The notes under the pieces are model-generated. The model ran no database searches, was not told where the DNA came from, and saw only the letters and a list, made by a program, of their open reading frames with translations. Shown piece by piece: positions 7,895 through 15,238 of a stretch of DNA of 36,728 nucleotides; positions within the stretch are counted from its first letter, which is position 1, and each line of letters starts with the position of its first letter. The stretch is from positions 1 through 36,728 of the forward strand of contig CALKAK010000071.1 of assembly GCA_937983015.1 (NCBI GenBank). Reading direction: 5' to 3'. The DNA comes from an uncultured Bacillaceae bacterium (GTDB lineage Bacteria > Bacillota > Bacilli > Bacillales > Caldibacillaceae). Position numbers and translations under genes: made by a program.

Positions 7895-8095
7895 GTGTCT
7901 CCGGGAATGGCGCGTATGTTAGTCACCTTCATCGCCATGGGGATGATGGTTTTATCCTTGTTTCTTATCTATTTGGGCCGTTATAAAATAAAAAATGCCT
8001 TTCGCTGGTTTTTTACCATCACCGCCTACATCTTTATGATCTTATCGGGACTTATCATCTTTGTTATCGTCTTTAGCGGACCGACAACTTATTAG
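7895..8095 (+). CDS. yphE: small membrane protein YphE (DUF2768)
   Basis: A 66-residue ORF starts at GTG behind AAAGGAGCGG. Two hydrophobic segments (about residues 6-26 and 38-60) flank a basic loop (GRYKIKNAFRW), so it is a two-pass membrane protein. Length, topology and position before yphF and spoIVA match the DUF2768/YphE family of Bacillaceae. Function is unknown. It is followed 17 bases later by yphF, implying a shared transcript. Confidence 0.8.
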   Translation: MSPGMARMLVTFIAMGMMVLSLFLIYLGRYKIKNAFRWFFTITAYIFMILSGLIIFVIVFSGPTTY

Positions 8096-8112
8096 CTTGC
8101 GAGGGAAACGCT

Positions 8113-8829
8113 ATGGTATGTAGTCGACTAAGAGTATTTGTGATCGCTGGTTTGATTTTTTCTTTATTAACCGGTTGCGCAGAAAGAAATTCGCAAGCTG
8201 CACCGGTTGTCCCTAATGAACGAATGATTGCGCAAGTCCAGGCGGCGATCGATGCTTATTATCAAGATACGGGCGGTTTATTACCTATAAAAAATAGTGA
8301 TGCGGATACGGATATTTATATGAAGTATAAAATCGATTTTAATAAACTCGTTCCCGATTATTTAATGCAAACACCACCAAACGCCTATGAAAAGGGCGGG
8401 ATTTTCCAATATGTAATCATCAATCCAGAAACAGAACCGGAAGTAAAGGTCATCGATTTGCGCATTGCCGAAACGATCCGGACCATCCATCTCCGCTTGC
8501 GTTCTGTAAAATATCCGCCTTATAAACAGCAGATCGCAAAAAATGTTTTTACTTTGGATTACAAAAAGCTCGGATTTCCTGAAGATCCCGTTGTCATCAG
8601 CCCTTTTACCGGAAATAATTTGCCGATCGTGATTACCGGAGACGGGAGACTTGTCGTCGATTATGCTAGTGACCTATATCATCGTATACAGGAACATCCC
8701 GATCTCCCACTAGAAAAAGGAGCGGATATCCGCTGGATTTTAGTGGAAGATTCCGCTTTTGTTCCAGCGTATTCGGTACCATACACGATCGATGATCATA
8801 GGGAACCGGTTTTTCTATATGAACCGTGA
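8113..8829 (+). CDS. yphF: predicted lipoprotein YphF
   Basis: The 238-residue protein starts with a basic head and a hydrophobic stretch ending in the lipobox LLTGC, with the lipidated cysteine at residue 22, so it should be tethered outside the membrane. The rest is soluble and contains a long central region with YKIDFNKLVPDYL and FPEDPVVISPFTGNNLPI. No enzyme motif is visible. Length and position between yphE and spoIVA match B. subtilis YphF (about 244 residues). The site GCGAGGGAAA fixes the ATG. A sporulation link is inferred from context only. Confidence 0.8.
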   Translation: MVCSRLRVFVIAGLIFSLLTGCAERNSQAAPVVPNERMIAQVQAAIDAYYQDTGGLLPIKNSDADTDIYMKYKIDFNKLVPDYLMQTPPNAYEKGGIFQYVIINPETEPEVKVIDLRIAETIRTIHLRLRSVKYPPYKQQIAKNVFTLDYKKLGFPEDPVVISPFTGNNLPIVITGDGRLVVDYASDLYHRIQEHPDLPLEKGADIRWILVEDSAFVPAYSVPYTIDDHREPVFLYEP

Positions 8830-8870
8830 TTATCGGATGATCCGTTTGTAAAAATGAGAGAAAATGTCAT

Positions 8871-8920
8871 AACCCCCCTCTCGCACAATATATTTTAGGA
8901 GAGGGGGGTTCTTTTATTTT
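8871..8920 (+). terminator. strong terminator after yphF
   Basis: A perfect 12-bp stem AACCCCCCTCTC/GAGAGGGGGGTT (8871-8882 with 8899-8910) is followed by CTTTTATTTT. The A-rich sequence 5' of the stem is weaker, so it mainly works on the plus strand. Confidence 0.92.
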
Positions 8921-8955
8921 CGAACGGGGATGAATGGGGAATTTTGCAAATAGTA

Positions 8956-8992
8956 GTCATAAGTTCAATGGACAACATCATAAACATATACT
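8956..8992 (+). promoter_or_regulatory. tentative sigma-E-like promoter for spoIVA
   Basis: GTCATAA (8956-8962) resembles a sigma-E -35 element, and CATAAACA (8979) or CATATACT (8985) resembles its -10, about 55-65 bases before the start. Spacing is imperfect for either pairing. spoIVA in B. subtilis is transcribed in the mother cell by sigma-E, which is the main reason for the call. Confidence 0.35.
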
Positions 8993-9045
8993 GTCGAACT
9001 GTAACGGAAATAAACCCCAGCAATTGTTGAACGGGAGGGAAACCT

Positions 9046-10524
9046 TTGGAGAAAGTCGATATTTTTAAAGATATTGCAGAAAGAACCGGTGGTGATATTT
9101 ACATCGGCGTTGTAGGTGCGGTACGAACCGGGAAATCTACATTCATTAAAAAATTCATGGAACTGGTCGTGATACCGAATATCCCTAACGAAGCGGATCG
9201 GGTCCGGGCTCAAGATGAGTTACCGCAAAGTGCTGCAGGAAGAACGATCATGACGACCGAGCCGAAATTCGTGCCCAATCAGGCGGTCTTGGTAAAAGTA
9301 GATGAGGGCCTGGAAGTAAACGTTCGACTCGTAGATTGTGTCGGTTATACTGTTCCTGGTGCGAAGGGTTATGAAGATGAGGATGGACCGCGCATGATCA
9401 ACACACCGTGGTATGAAGAGCCGATTCCGTTCCATGAAGCCGCCGAAATCGGTACTCGTAAAGTCATTCAAGATCATTCGACGATCGGTGTTGTTATTAC
9501 AACAGATGGTACGATCGGCGAAATTCCGCGTGAAGATTTCATTGCTGCTGAAGAGCGGGTCGTCAATGAGTTGAAAGAAGTCGGCAAACCTTTTATTATG
9601 ATCGTGAATTCGACGCGGCCGTATCATCGTGAAACACAGGAGTTACGTCAAGAATTAGAAGAAAAATATGATATTCCGGTTCTGGCGATCAGTGTAGAAA
9701 ACATGCAAGAACAGGATGTATTGAATGTATTACGGGAAGCCTTATATGAATTCCCCGTTCTAGAAGTCAATGTGAATCTACCGAGCTGGGTCATGGTGTT
9801 GAAAGAGAACCACTGGCTGCGTGAGAGTTACCAGGAGGCTGTTAAAGAAACGGTTCAGGACATCAAGCGCCTGCGTGATGTCGACCGGGTTGTCCAAAAC
9901 TTTACCCAATACGATTTTGTTGAAAAAGCCGCACTCGCTGGTATGGATATGGGGCAGGGGATCGCGGAAATCGATCTGCATGCCCCGGATGAGTTATACG
10001 ATCAAGTATTGAAAGAAATCGTCGGTGTGGAAATCCGCGGAAAAGACCATTTGCTTGAACTGATGCAGGATTTTGCCCATGCTAAAAAAGAGTACGATCA
10101 AATCGCCGATGCCCTGGCGATGGTAAAACAGACGGGTTATGGAATCGCCGCCCCTTCCATCGAAGATATGACCCTCGATGAACCGGAGATCATCCGCCAA
10201 GGGTCCCGCTTCGGTGTCCGGTTAAAGGCGGTCGCTCCATCCATCCATATGATCAAGGTCGATGTGGAAAGCGAATTTTCACCGATTATCGGAACGGAAA
10301 AACAGAGTGAAGAACTCGTCCGTTACTTAATGCAGGATTTTGAGGAGGACCCGCTGGCGATCTGGAACTCAGACATATTCGGGCGGAATTTAAATTCCAT
10401 CGTCCGGGAGGGAATTCAGGCGAAACTTGCTTTGATGCCTGAAAATGCTCGTTATAAATTGCAGGAGACATTAGAACGGATCATCAATGAAGGCTCTGGT
10501 GGACTGATCGCGATCATTTTATAA
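9046..10524 (+). CDS. spoIVA: spore coat morphogenetic ATPase SpoIVA
   Basis: A mother-cell protein that hydrolyses ATP to polymerise on the forespore surface, forming the platform for coat assembly and linking coat and cortex synthesis. The Walker A motif GAVRTGKST lies at residues 24-32. The conserved amino-terminal start MEKVDIFKDIAERTGGDIY and the extreme C-terminus NEGSGGLIAIIL are intact. At 492 residues it equals the B. subtilis protein. The TTG start at 9046 has GGGAGGG upstream. It appears to be a single-gene unit between two terminators. Its presence is good evidence that the organism forms endospores. Confidence 0.98.
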   Translation: MEKVDIFKDIAERTGGDIYIGVVGAVRTGKSTFIKKFMELVVIPNIPNEADRVRAQDELPQSAAGRTIMTTEPKFVPNQAVLVKVDEGLEVNVRLVDCVGYTVPGAKGYEDEDGPRMINTPWYEEPIPFHEAAEIGTRKVIQDHSTIGVVITTDGTIGEIPREDFIAAEERVVNELKEVGKPFIMIVNSTRPYHRETQELRQELEEKYDIPVLAISVENMQEQDVLNVLREALYEFPVLEVNVNLPSWVMVLKENHWLRESYQEAVKETVQDIKRLRDVDRVVQNFTQYDFVEKAALAGMDMGQGIAEIDLHAPDELYDQVLKEIVGVEIRGKDHLLELMQDFAHAKKEYDQIADALAMVKQTGYGIAAPSIEDMTLDEPEIIRQGSRFGVRLKAVAPSIHMIKVDVESEFSPIIGTEKQSEELVRYLMQDFEEDPLAIWNSDIFGRNLNSIVREGIQAKLALMPENARYKLQETLERIINEGSGGLIAIIL

Positions 10525-10528
10525 CCTT

Positions 10529-10557
10529 GACTCCATAAAATGGGGTCTTTTCTTTTT
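10529..10557 (+). terminator. intrinsic terminator after spoIVA
   Basis: GACTCCA (10529-10535) and TGGGGTC (10541-10547) pair with one G-T wobble around a 5-base loop, followed by TTTTCTTTTT. A second small inverted repeat, CACTTTCGAAGTG, follows at 10575-10587, with flanking T and A runs. Confidence 0.8.
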
Positions 10558-10714
10558 GGTGAAAGTTTTTACTGCACTTTCGAAGTGTAAAAAAATCATA
10601 AAAGGGAAACACTGATTGGATAGAAGGAAACCTTTGTGATTTTTTGAAAGAACCTTGTAAAATCAACATTTTAACTTGCTCTTGGGGTATGAATGTGATA
10701 CTCTTTTAACTGAA

Positions 10715-10795
10715 TTGTTCTAGTTATTCTTTCCAGTAGAGGAAAAACTCAGAACAATACTTACTTTTTCTGGTAGAACATCGCTAACCTGTTCT
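10715..10795 (+). promoter_or_regulatory. structured hbs leader with alternating inverted repeats
   Basis: Four complementary blocks lie in order: TTGTTCT (10715-10721), AGAACAA (10751-10757), AGAACA (10775-10780) and TGTTCT (10790-10795). The first pair encloses a second stem, TTTCC (10730-10734) with GGAAA (10741-10745). The second pair forms a hairpin ending six bases before the GGGAGGAGG site. Blocks 1 and 3, or 2 and 4, could pair instead. A possible promoter, TTGCTC with GATACT or TACTCT near 10676-10704, lies just upstream. Confidence 0.55.
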
Positions 10796-10817
10796 GTGTT
10801 GGGAGGAGGTGAATGGT

Positions 10818-11090
10818 ATGAACAAAACGGAATTGATCAATGCGGTTGCTGAAGCAACAGATCTTTCTAAAAAGGATGCAGGCAAAGCCGTTGATGCGGT
10901 ATTTGATACGATTTTAAACGCCCTGGCAAAAGGGGAAAAGGTACAATTGATCGGTTTCGGGAACTTTGAAGTGCGTCATCGTGCGGCCCGGAAAGGACGT
11001 AATCCGCAAACTGGGGAGGAAATTGAAATCCCGGCAAGCAAAGTTCCGGCATTCAAACCGGGTAAAGCATTAAAGGAAGCTGTAAAATAA
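10818..11090 (+). CDS. hbs: DNA-binding protein HU (HBsu)
   Basis: A histone-like dimer that bends and compacts the chromosome. The 90-residue product matches B. subtilis HBsu nearly throughout, including MNKTELINAVAEA, the signature IGFGNFEVRHRAARKGRNP and the DNA-gripping arm EIEIPASKVPAFKPGKALK. The ATG at 10818 is preferred over an in-frame GTG at 10809, because the latter lies inside the site GGGAGGAGGTG. It is monocistronic, with its own long leader and a strong terminator. Confidence 0.98.
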   Translation: MNKTELINAVAEATDLSKKDAGKAVDAVFDTILNALAKGEKVQLIGFGNFEVRHRAARKGRNPQTGEEIEIPASKVPAFKPGKALKEAVK

Positions 11091-11105
11091 TTACATAAAA
11101 AAACC

Positions 11106-11135
11106 GGGGGCAATTTTATTGCCCCCTTATTTTAT
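11106..11135 (+). terminator. strong terminator after hbs
   Basis: A perfect 8-bp stem GGGGGCAA/TTGCCCCC (11106-11113 and 11119-11126) with a 5-base loop is followed by TTATTTTATT. Confidence 0.92.
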
Positions 11136-11167
11136 TGGTATTTTTTGCAATTTTACAATTATCTTTT

Positions 11168-11197
11168 TTGCCCTTAATTCTCATCGTATGCTAAGAT
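11168..11197 (+). promoter_or_regulatory. candidate sigma-A promoter for folE-mtrB
   Basis: TTGCCC (11168-11173) and TAAGAT (11192-11197) are separated by 18 bases and end about 60 bases before the folE start. Both hexamers have four matches to consensus. Confidence 0.45.
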
Positions 11198-11255
11198 GTA
11201 AGAAGATAAATATAAATTGGTGAACAAAGATTTGACACATTGGGGAGTGCGAATC

Positions 11256-11819
11256 ATGGAGAAATTTGATCGGAAGAAACTGGAGTATGCGGTTCAACTG
11301 ATCATCGAAGCAATTGGAGAGGATCCGGAAAGAGAAGGATTACGCGACACTCCGCGCCGGGTTGCAGCCATGTATGAAGAAATGTTCAGTGCCATCGATA
11401 AAGACGTGGAGGATGAGCTCAACACGGTTTTTCATGAACATTACGATGATGTCGTCATCGTTAAAGATATACCGTTTTATTCCATGTGTGAACACCATCT
11501 CGTTCCTTTTTTCGGACATGCTCATATCGCCTATAAACCACGTAATGGGAAGGTAACCGGTTTGAGTAAATTGGCCCGTCTCGTCGATACGGCGGCAAAA
11601 CGGCCCCAACTACAAGAACGGATGACGTACATGATCGTGGAAGCGATTATGGAACGCCTTGAGGCCGAGGGTGCGCTCGTCATGATTGAAGCTGAACATT
11701 TATGCATGGCGATGCGCGGCATCAAAAAACCTGGAACTAAAACGGTTACGGTGGCTGCGAAAGGTGTCTTCGCAACGGATAATAGTAGGAGAAACGAGCT
11801 GTTAGCGATGATGAGATGA
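11256..11819 (+). CDS. folE: GTP cyclohydrolase I (FolE/MtrA)
   Basis: Converts GTP to 7,8-dihydroneopterin triphosphate, the first step of folate synthesis. Zinc ligands are visible in SMCEHHLVPF (Cys78 and His81) and EAEHLCMAMRG (Cys150), and the block GLSKLARLVDTAAKRPQLQERM is intact. The ATG at 11256 follows GGGGAGTG; an upstream TTG in the same frame has no site. The 187 residues match the usual 188-190. Together with mtrB it forms the classical mtrAB operon of Bacillus, in which folate and tryptophan regulation are paired. Confidence 0.97.
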   Translation: MEKFDRKKLEYAVQLIIEAIGEDPEREGLRDTPRRVAAMYEEMFSAIDKDVEDELNTVFHEHYDDVVIVKDIPFYSMCEHHLVPFFGHAHIAYKPRNGKVTGLSKLARLVDTAAKRPQLQERMTYMIVEAIMERLEAEGALVMIEAEHLCMAMRGIKKPGTKTVTVAAKGVFATDNSRRNELLAMMR

Positions 11820-11848
11820 CGGATTGAAGGATTAGAGGAGGCGTCGTG

Positions 11849-12079
11849 ATGGATCATTACGTTAGTAGTCATTACATCATTATCAAAGCATTGGAAAACG
11901 GCGTGAATGTAATCGGTTTAACGAGAGGTAGAGATACAAAATTTCACCATACGGAAAAACTCGACAAGGGAGAGGTTATGATCGCCCAATTCACGGAACA
12001 TACATCGGCGATTAAAGTACGCGGTAAAGCTAAAATCATCTCCAGTATCGGGGAAGTCATCAGTCAGGATGAAGAGTAA
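11849..12079 (+). CDS. mtrB: tryptophan-sensing RNA-binding attenuation protein TRAP
   Basis: Forms an 11-subunit ring that, when loaded with tryptophan, binds repeated GAG/UAG triplets in RNA to terminate or block translation of trp genes. The 76-residue product keeps the RNA-contact residues Lys37, Lys56 and Arg58 and the tryptophan-pocket blocks GLTRGRDTKFHH and AQFTEHTSAIKVRG. The ATG at 11849 is preferred over GTG at 11846 for spacing from AGAGGAGG. No trp gene and no clear triplet-repeat target is found in this window, although the trp operon lies a few genes downstream in B. subtilis. Confidence 0.96.
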   Translation: MDHYVSSHYIIIKALENGVNVIGLTRGRDTKFHHTEKLDKGEVMIAQFTEHTSAIKVRGKAKIISSIGEVISQDEE

Positions 12080-12140
12080 CCCAAGGCATTTTCGTTAATT
12101 TTTTGACGGTATCGAATTGTACGGGATTGAGGGTGATGAA

Positions 12141-12899
12141 GTGCTAGATACAGCGCGGACGATGCGTGAGATAAAAAAACGGATCCAGGAAGAACTGAAC
12201 CATCCCTATTTACGTGAACAGCTCGAATTACCGGTGATCGAAGAAGAGAAACTGTTTTTATTATTATGTATGCTCAAAAATCAAAAGTTAACGAAAGAAC
12301 AGATTGAATTATACGCAACTACGATCGCATTAATCCAGATAGCCCTTGATACCCACGATCGTGTAAAAAACGGTATTCAGTATAAAACCAATCAACGAAT
12401 GCAGCTTACCGTTCTTGCCGGGGATTATTTTAGTAGCCTTTACTATCACACGCTGGCACGGGTGGAAAAGATCGACTTTATTAAAATGATGGCTGAGGCT
12501 ATTCAGCTAGTAAATGAGAATAAAATGCTCATATACAATCGTGAAGTGAAAACTTTTGATGAATTCATGGAGTGCATGAAGTTTATCGTGACGACTGTTT
12601 ATCGCAAAACAGCGGAATATTTCGCGGACTACTACTGGCAACAACTCGTCACCGAATGGCTGCATTTTCGTCATCTGCAAGAATACCGGCACTGGTACCG
12701 CGATTATTTATTAGAAAATCAAATTCCCGTATCTGGTGATAAGAAGATGGAACGGGTTCCGGCGGTAGAGAAAACTTTAAAGATCTACCTTGCAAAACTT
12801 GACGGTATAATCGCCAAGGAATTATCTGAAAATCCATATTTTAAAAAGTTACGGGAACTTTTCCGCGGATACCGTATGCACAACACTTTTTTTCAATAG
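12141..12899 (+). CDS. hepS: heptaprenyl diphosphate synthase component I
   Basis: The non-catalytic small subunit of the two-part prenyl synthase that makes the C35 side chain of menaquinone-7. The 252-residue helical protein matches GerCA/HepS in length and in blocks such as LTVLAGDYFSSLYYHTLA and EEKLFLLLCML. It has no DDxxD motif, as expected. The GTG start at 12141 is chosen for GAGGGTGA just upstream; an earlier in-frame TTG at 12117 has no site. It lies first in hepS-menG-hepT, 61 bases after mtrB. Confidence 0.88.
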   Translation: MLDTARTMREIKKRIQEELNHPYLREQLELPVIEEEKLFLLLCMLKNQKLTKEQIELYATTIALIQIALDTHDRVKNGIQYKTNQRMQLTVLAGDYFSSLYYHTLARVEKIDFIKMMAEAIQLVNENKMLIYNREVKTFDEFMECMKFIVTTVYRKTAEYFADYYWQQLVTEWLHFRHLQEYRHWYRDYLLENQIPVSGDKKMERVPAVEKTLKIYLAKLDGIIAKELSENPYFKKLRELFRGYRMHNTFFQ

Positions 12900-12925
12900 T
12901 TTGCAAAATTCAAGGAGCGTTCATA

Positions 12926-13630
12926 ATGGGACAGCCTAAGGAAGAACGGGTTTATCAAGTCTTTGAAAGAATTTCTCGTAAATACGATCGGATGAATTCG
13001 ATCATTAGTTTTCGGCAACATATTCGCTGGCGGAAGGATGCGATGAGACGTTTAAATGTGAAAGAAGGTTCCAAATGTCTTGATGTTTGCTGTGGTACCG
13101 CTGACTGGACGATCGCTTTAAGTGAAGCGACCGGTCCGGAAGGGGAAGTGATCGGTCTCGATTTTAGCGAAAAGATGCTTGAGGTCGGTTGGGAAAAATT
13201 GCAAAAAAAGGGAATCACTAACGCCCGGCTCATTCACGGGAATGCCATGAACCTTCCATTTCCCGATCACACATTTGATTACGTAACGATCGGTTTCGGT
13301 TTACGAAATGTCCCGGATGCGGAACGGGTAATTCGCGAAATGTATCGGGTGCTAAAACCGGGCGGAGTCGTTGCCTGTCTAGATACGAGTCATCCTGTCG
13401 TCTTCGGTTTCAAACATTTGTACTATTTTTATTTTCGTTATATCATGCCGCTTTTAGGCAAGATCTTCGCGAAAAGTTTTGCTGAATACTCCTGGCTGCA
13501 AGAGTCAACGATGTCCTTTCCCGATGCGGAAACATTAGCGCGGCTCTTCACAGACAATGGTTTCTCACAAGTCTATTACAAACTTTACTTTGGTGGTGTC
13601 GCCGCCTTACACATCGGAAAAAAACAATAA
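12926..13630 (+). CDS. menG: demethylmenaquinone methyltransferase
   Basis: Methylates demethylmenaquinone with S-adenosylmethionine in the final step of menaquinone synthesis (UbiE/MenG family). The SAM-binding block CLDVCCGTADWTIAL begins at residue 51, followed by GLDFSEKMLEVG, and the family signatures FGLRNVPDAERVIREMYRVLKPGG are present in order. AAGGAGCG precedes the ATG, and 234 residues is the normal length. It sits between hepS and hepT, so both side-chain synthesis and head-group methylation are made from one transcript. Confidence 0.96.
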   Translation: MGQPKEERVYQVFERISRKYDRMNSIISFRQHIRWRKDAMRRLNVKEGSKCLDVCCGTADWTIALSEATGPEGEVIGLDFSEKMLEVGWEKLQKKGITNARLIHGNAMNLPFPDHTFDYVTIGFGLRNVPDAERVIREMYRVLKPGGVVACLDTSHPVVFGFKHLYYFYFRYIMPLLGKIFAKSFAEYSWLQESTMSFPDAETLARLFTDNGFSQVYYKLYFGGVAALHIGKKQ

Positions 13631-13651
13631 CAAGAGATTTAGGTGGACTTT

Positions 13652-14614
13652 ATGAGCTTTATGACAGTTTATGAGACATTAGAAGACGATCTAGCGGTCA
13701 TCGAAGAAAAAATCGAAGAGGTACTCATATCCTCATCACCGACTTTACAAAATTCTGCGGTTCATTATTTACGTTCTGGCGGGAAAAGACTCCGTCCGAT
13801 GCTCGTTTTATTATGTGCAAAATATGGTGACGATCGGAAAACCGTGATAAAAAATGTGGCTTGTGCCCTGGAGTTGATTCATATGGCCTCGTTAATTCAC
13901 GATGATGTAATCGATGATGCCGAAACGAGACGGGGCCGTATGACGGTGAAAGAAAAATGGGACAATAAAGTGGCGATGTACACCGGGGATTACATCTTAG
14001 CTAAATCGCTAGAACTACTCACTCAGCTGGAAGACCCCGAAGCGCATAAATTATTCGCACACACGATGGTACAATTGAGTATCGGCGAGATCGAGCAAAT
14101 CCGTGACAAATATAATTTCAATCAACCGATCATCGCGTATTTTCGAAGGATCAAACGAAAAACGGCACTGCTTATCGCGGCATGCTGTAAGCTAGGGGCG
14201 ATGGCAGCGGGGTGTGACCGAAATGTCGCGGAAACCTTATATCGGTTTGGCTATTATGCCGGGATGGCTTTCCAGATTACAGATGACATTCTTGATTTTG
14301 TCGCCACAGAAAAAACCTTAGGCAAACCAGCTGGCGAGGATTTATTACAAGGCAACATCACCTTACCCGTCTTCTTTGCTCTGCGAAATGAACAGCTTAA
14401 AAGACAGATCATGCAAGTTCACGGGCAAATGGAACGCCAGGAACTGGAAGAGGTTATCCGGGCAATAAAGGCAAGCGGTGCGATTAAACAAGCCTATGCC
14501 GTTTGTGAATATTATATTAAACGGGCAGAAGAGATGATCGATAAACTTCCGGCACACCCGGTTAATTCTTATTTACGAAAGATCTTACAGTTTATCGCCA
14601 AGCGCGATCATTAG
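13652..14614 (+). CDS. hepT: heptaprenyl diphosphate synthase component II
   Basis: Catalytic subunit that extends farnesyl diphosphate with isopentenyl units to the C35 chain of menaquinone. The family marks are GGKRLRP (residues 43-49), the first aspartate-rich motif DDVIDD (84-89) with RRG, and the second DDILD (211-215). The ATG at 13652 is preferred over GTG at 13643, which overlaps the site AGGTGG. The 320 residues are about 28 shorter than the annotated B. subtilis protein only at the variable amino end. The Fe-independent prenyl synthase fold appears complete. Confidence 0.95.
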   Translation: MSFMTVYETLEDDLAVIEEKIEEVLISSSPTLQNSAVHYLRSGGKRLRPMLVLLCAKYGDDRKTVIKNVACALELIHMASLIHDDVIDDAETRRGRMTVKEKWDNKVAMYTGDYILAKSLELLTQLEDPEAHKLFAHTMVQLSIGEIEQIRDKYNFNQPIIAYFRRIKRKTALLIAACCKLGAMAAGCDRNVAETLYRFGYYAGMAFQITDDILDFVATEKTLGKPAGEDLLQGNITLPVFFALRNEQLKRQIMQVHGQMERQELEEVIRAIKASGAIKQAYAVCEYYIKRAEEMIDKLPAHPVNSYLRKILQFIAKRDH

Positions 14615-14632
14615 AATACATCATGCAAATGT

Positions 14633-14661
14633 TTGCAAGTATAAAGATCCGGTGTTAAACT
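14633..14661 (+). promoter_or_regulatory. candidate sigma-A promoter for ndk
   Basis: TTGCAA (14633-14638) and TAAACT (14656-14661) are separated by exactly 17 bases, 40 bases before the ndk start. It begins just after the hepT stop. Confidence 0.6.
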
Positions 14662-14700
14662 GTTTGTGTAATATGCTACGACAGAATTGAGGTGGGAGAA

Positions 14701-15147
14701 ATGGAAAGAACGTTTATCATGGTAAAACCTGATGGGGTGCAACGAAATTTAATCGGTGAAATCGTATCGCGCTTTGAGAAAAAAGGTTACCAACTTGTTG
14801 CCGCCAAGCTCATGCAAGTCCCTCAAGATCTGGCGGAAAAACATTACGCCGAACATCGCGAAAAACCGTTCTTCCAGGAACTTGTTGACTTTATCACTTC
14901 CGGACCAGTCTTCGCCATGGTCTGGCAAGGAGAGGGTGTTATCGCGACCGCCCGGCAAATGATGGGGAAAACAAATCCCCAAGAAGCGTTGCCGGGAACG
15001 ATCCGTGGGGATTTCGGATTGACGGTCGGGAAAAATGTCATTCACGGTTCTGATTCTCCGGAGAGTGCTGAACGGGAAATCGACTTGTGGTTTAACGAAG
15101 ATGAGATCCTCGATTACAAAAAAACAGGGGATGAGTGGCTTTATTAA
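14701..15147 (+). CDS. ndk: nucleoside diphosphate kinase
   Basis: Moves the gamma phosphate of ATP to other nucleoside diphosphates through a phosphohistidine intermediate. The active-site histidine is His115 in NVIHGSDSPESAEREI. The start ERTFIMVKPDGVQRNLIGEI is canonical. The ATG at 14701 is favoured because GAGGTGG (14688-14694) is well spaced; the upstream GTG lies inside that site. At 148 residues it is standard. It has its own promoter and a terminator, separating it from cheR. Confidence 0.98.
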   Translation: MERTFIMVKPDGVQRNLIGEIVSRFEKKGYQLVAAKLMQVPQDLAEKHYAEHREKPFFQELVDFITSGPVFAMVWQGEGVIATARQMMGKTNPQEALPGTIRGDFGLTVGKNVIHGSDSPESAEREIDLWFNEDEILDYKKTGDEWLY

Positions 15148-15180
15148 TAGCCGTACATAATGTTTCGTAAGTGATAATTG

Positions 15181-15210
15181 ACCCTGCCGTGTGTGCAGGG
15201 TTTCTTTCTT
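15181..15210 (+). terminator. terminator between ndk and cheR
   Basis: ACCCTGC (15181-15187) and GCAGGGT (15195-15201) form a perfect 7-bp stem with a 7-base loop, followed by TTCTTTCTT. It ends less than 30 bases before the cheR start, so cheR may be expressed by read-through unless an unseen promoter lies closer. Confidence 0.82.
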
Positions 15211-15238
15211 ATAATAGTTCTGTGTGGAGGATGTTAGC

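Noticed and set aside
11820..11848. TRAP-binding site before mtrB (TAG and GAG triplets)
   Set aside because: Only two triplets are in register; TRAP targets need about nine to eleven. They are explained by the ribosome binding site.
11531..11872. Minus-strand open frame of 113 codons opposite folE and mtrB
   Set aside because: It covers two highly conserved plus-strand genes, has no ribosome binding site and no recognisable protein features.
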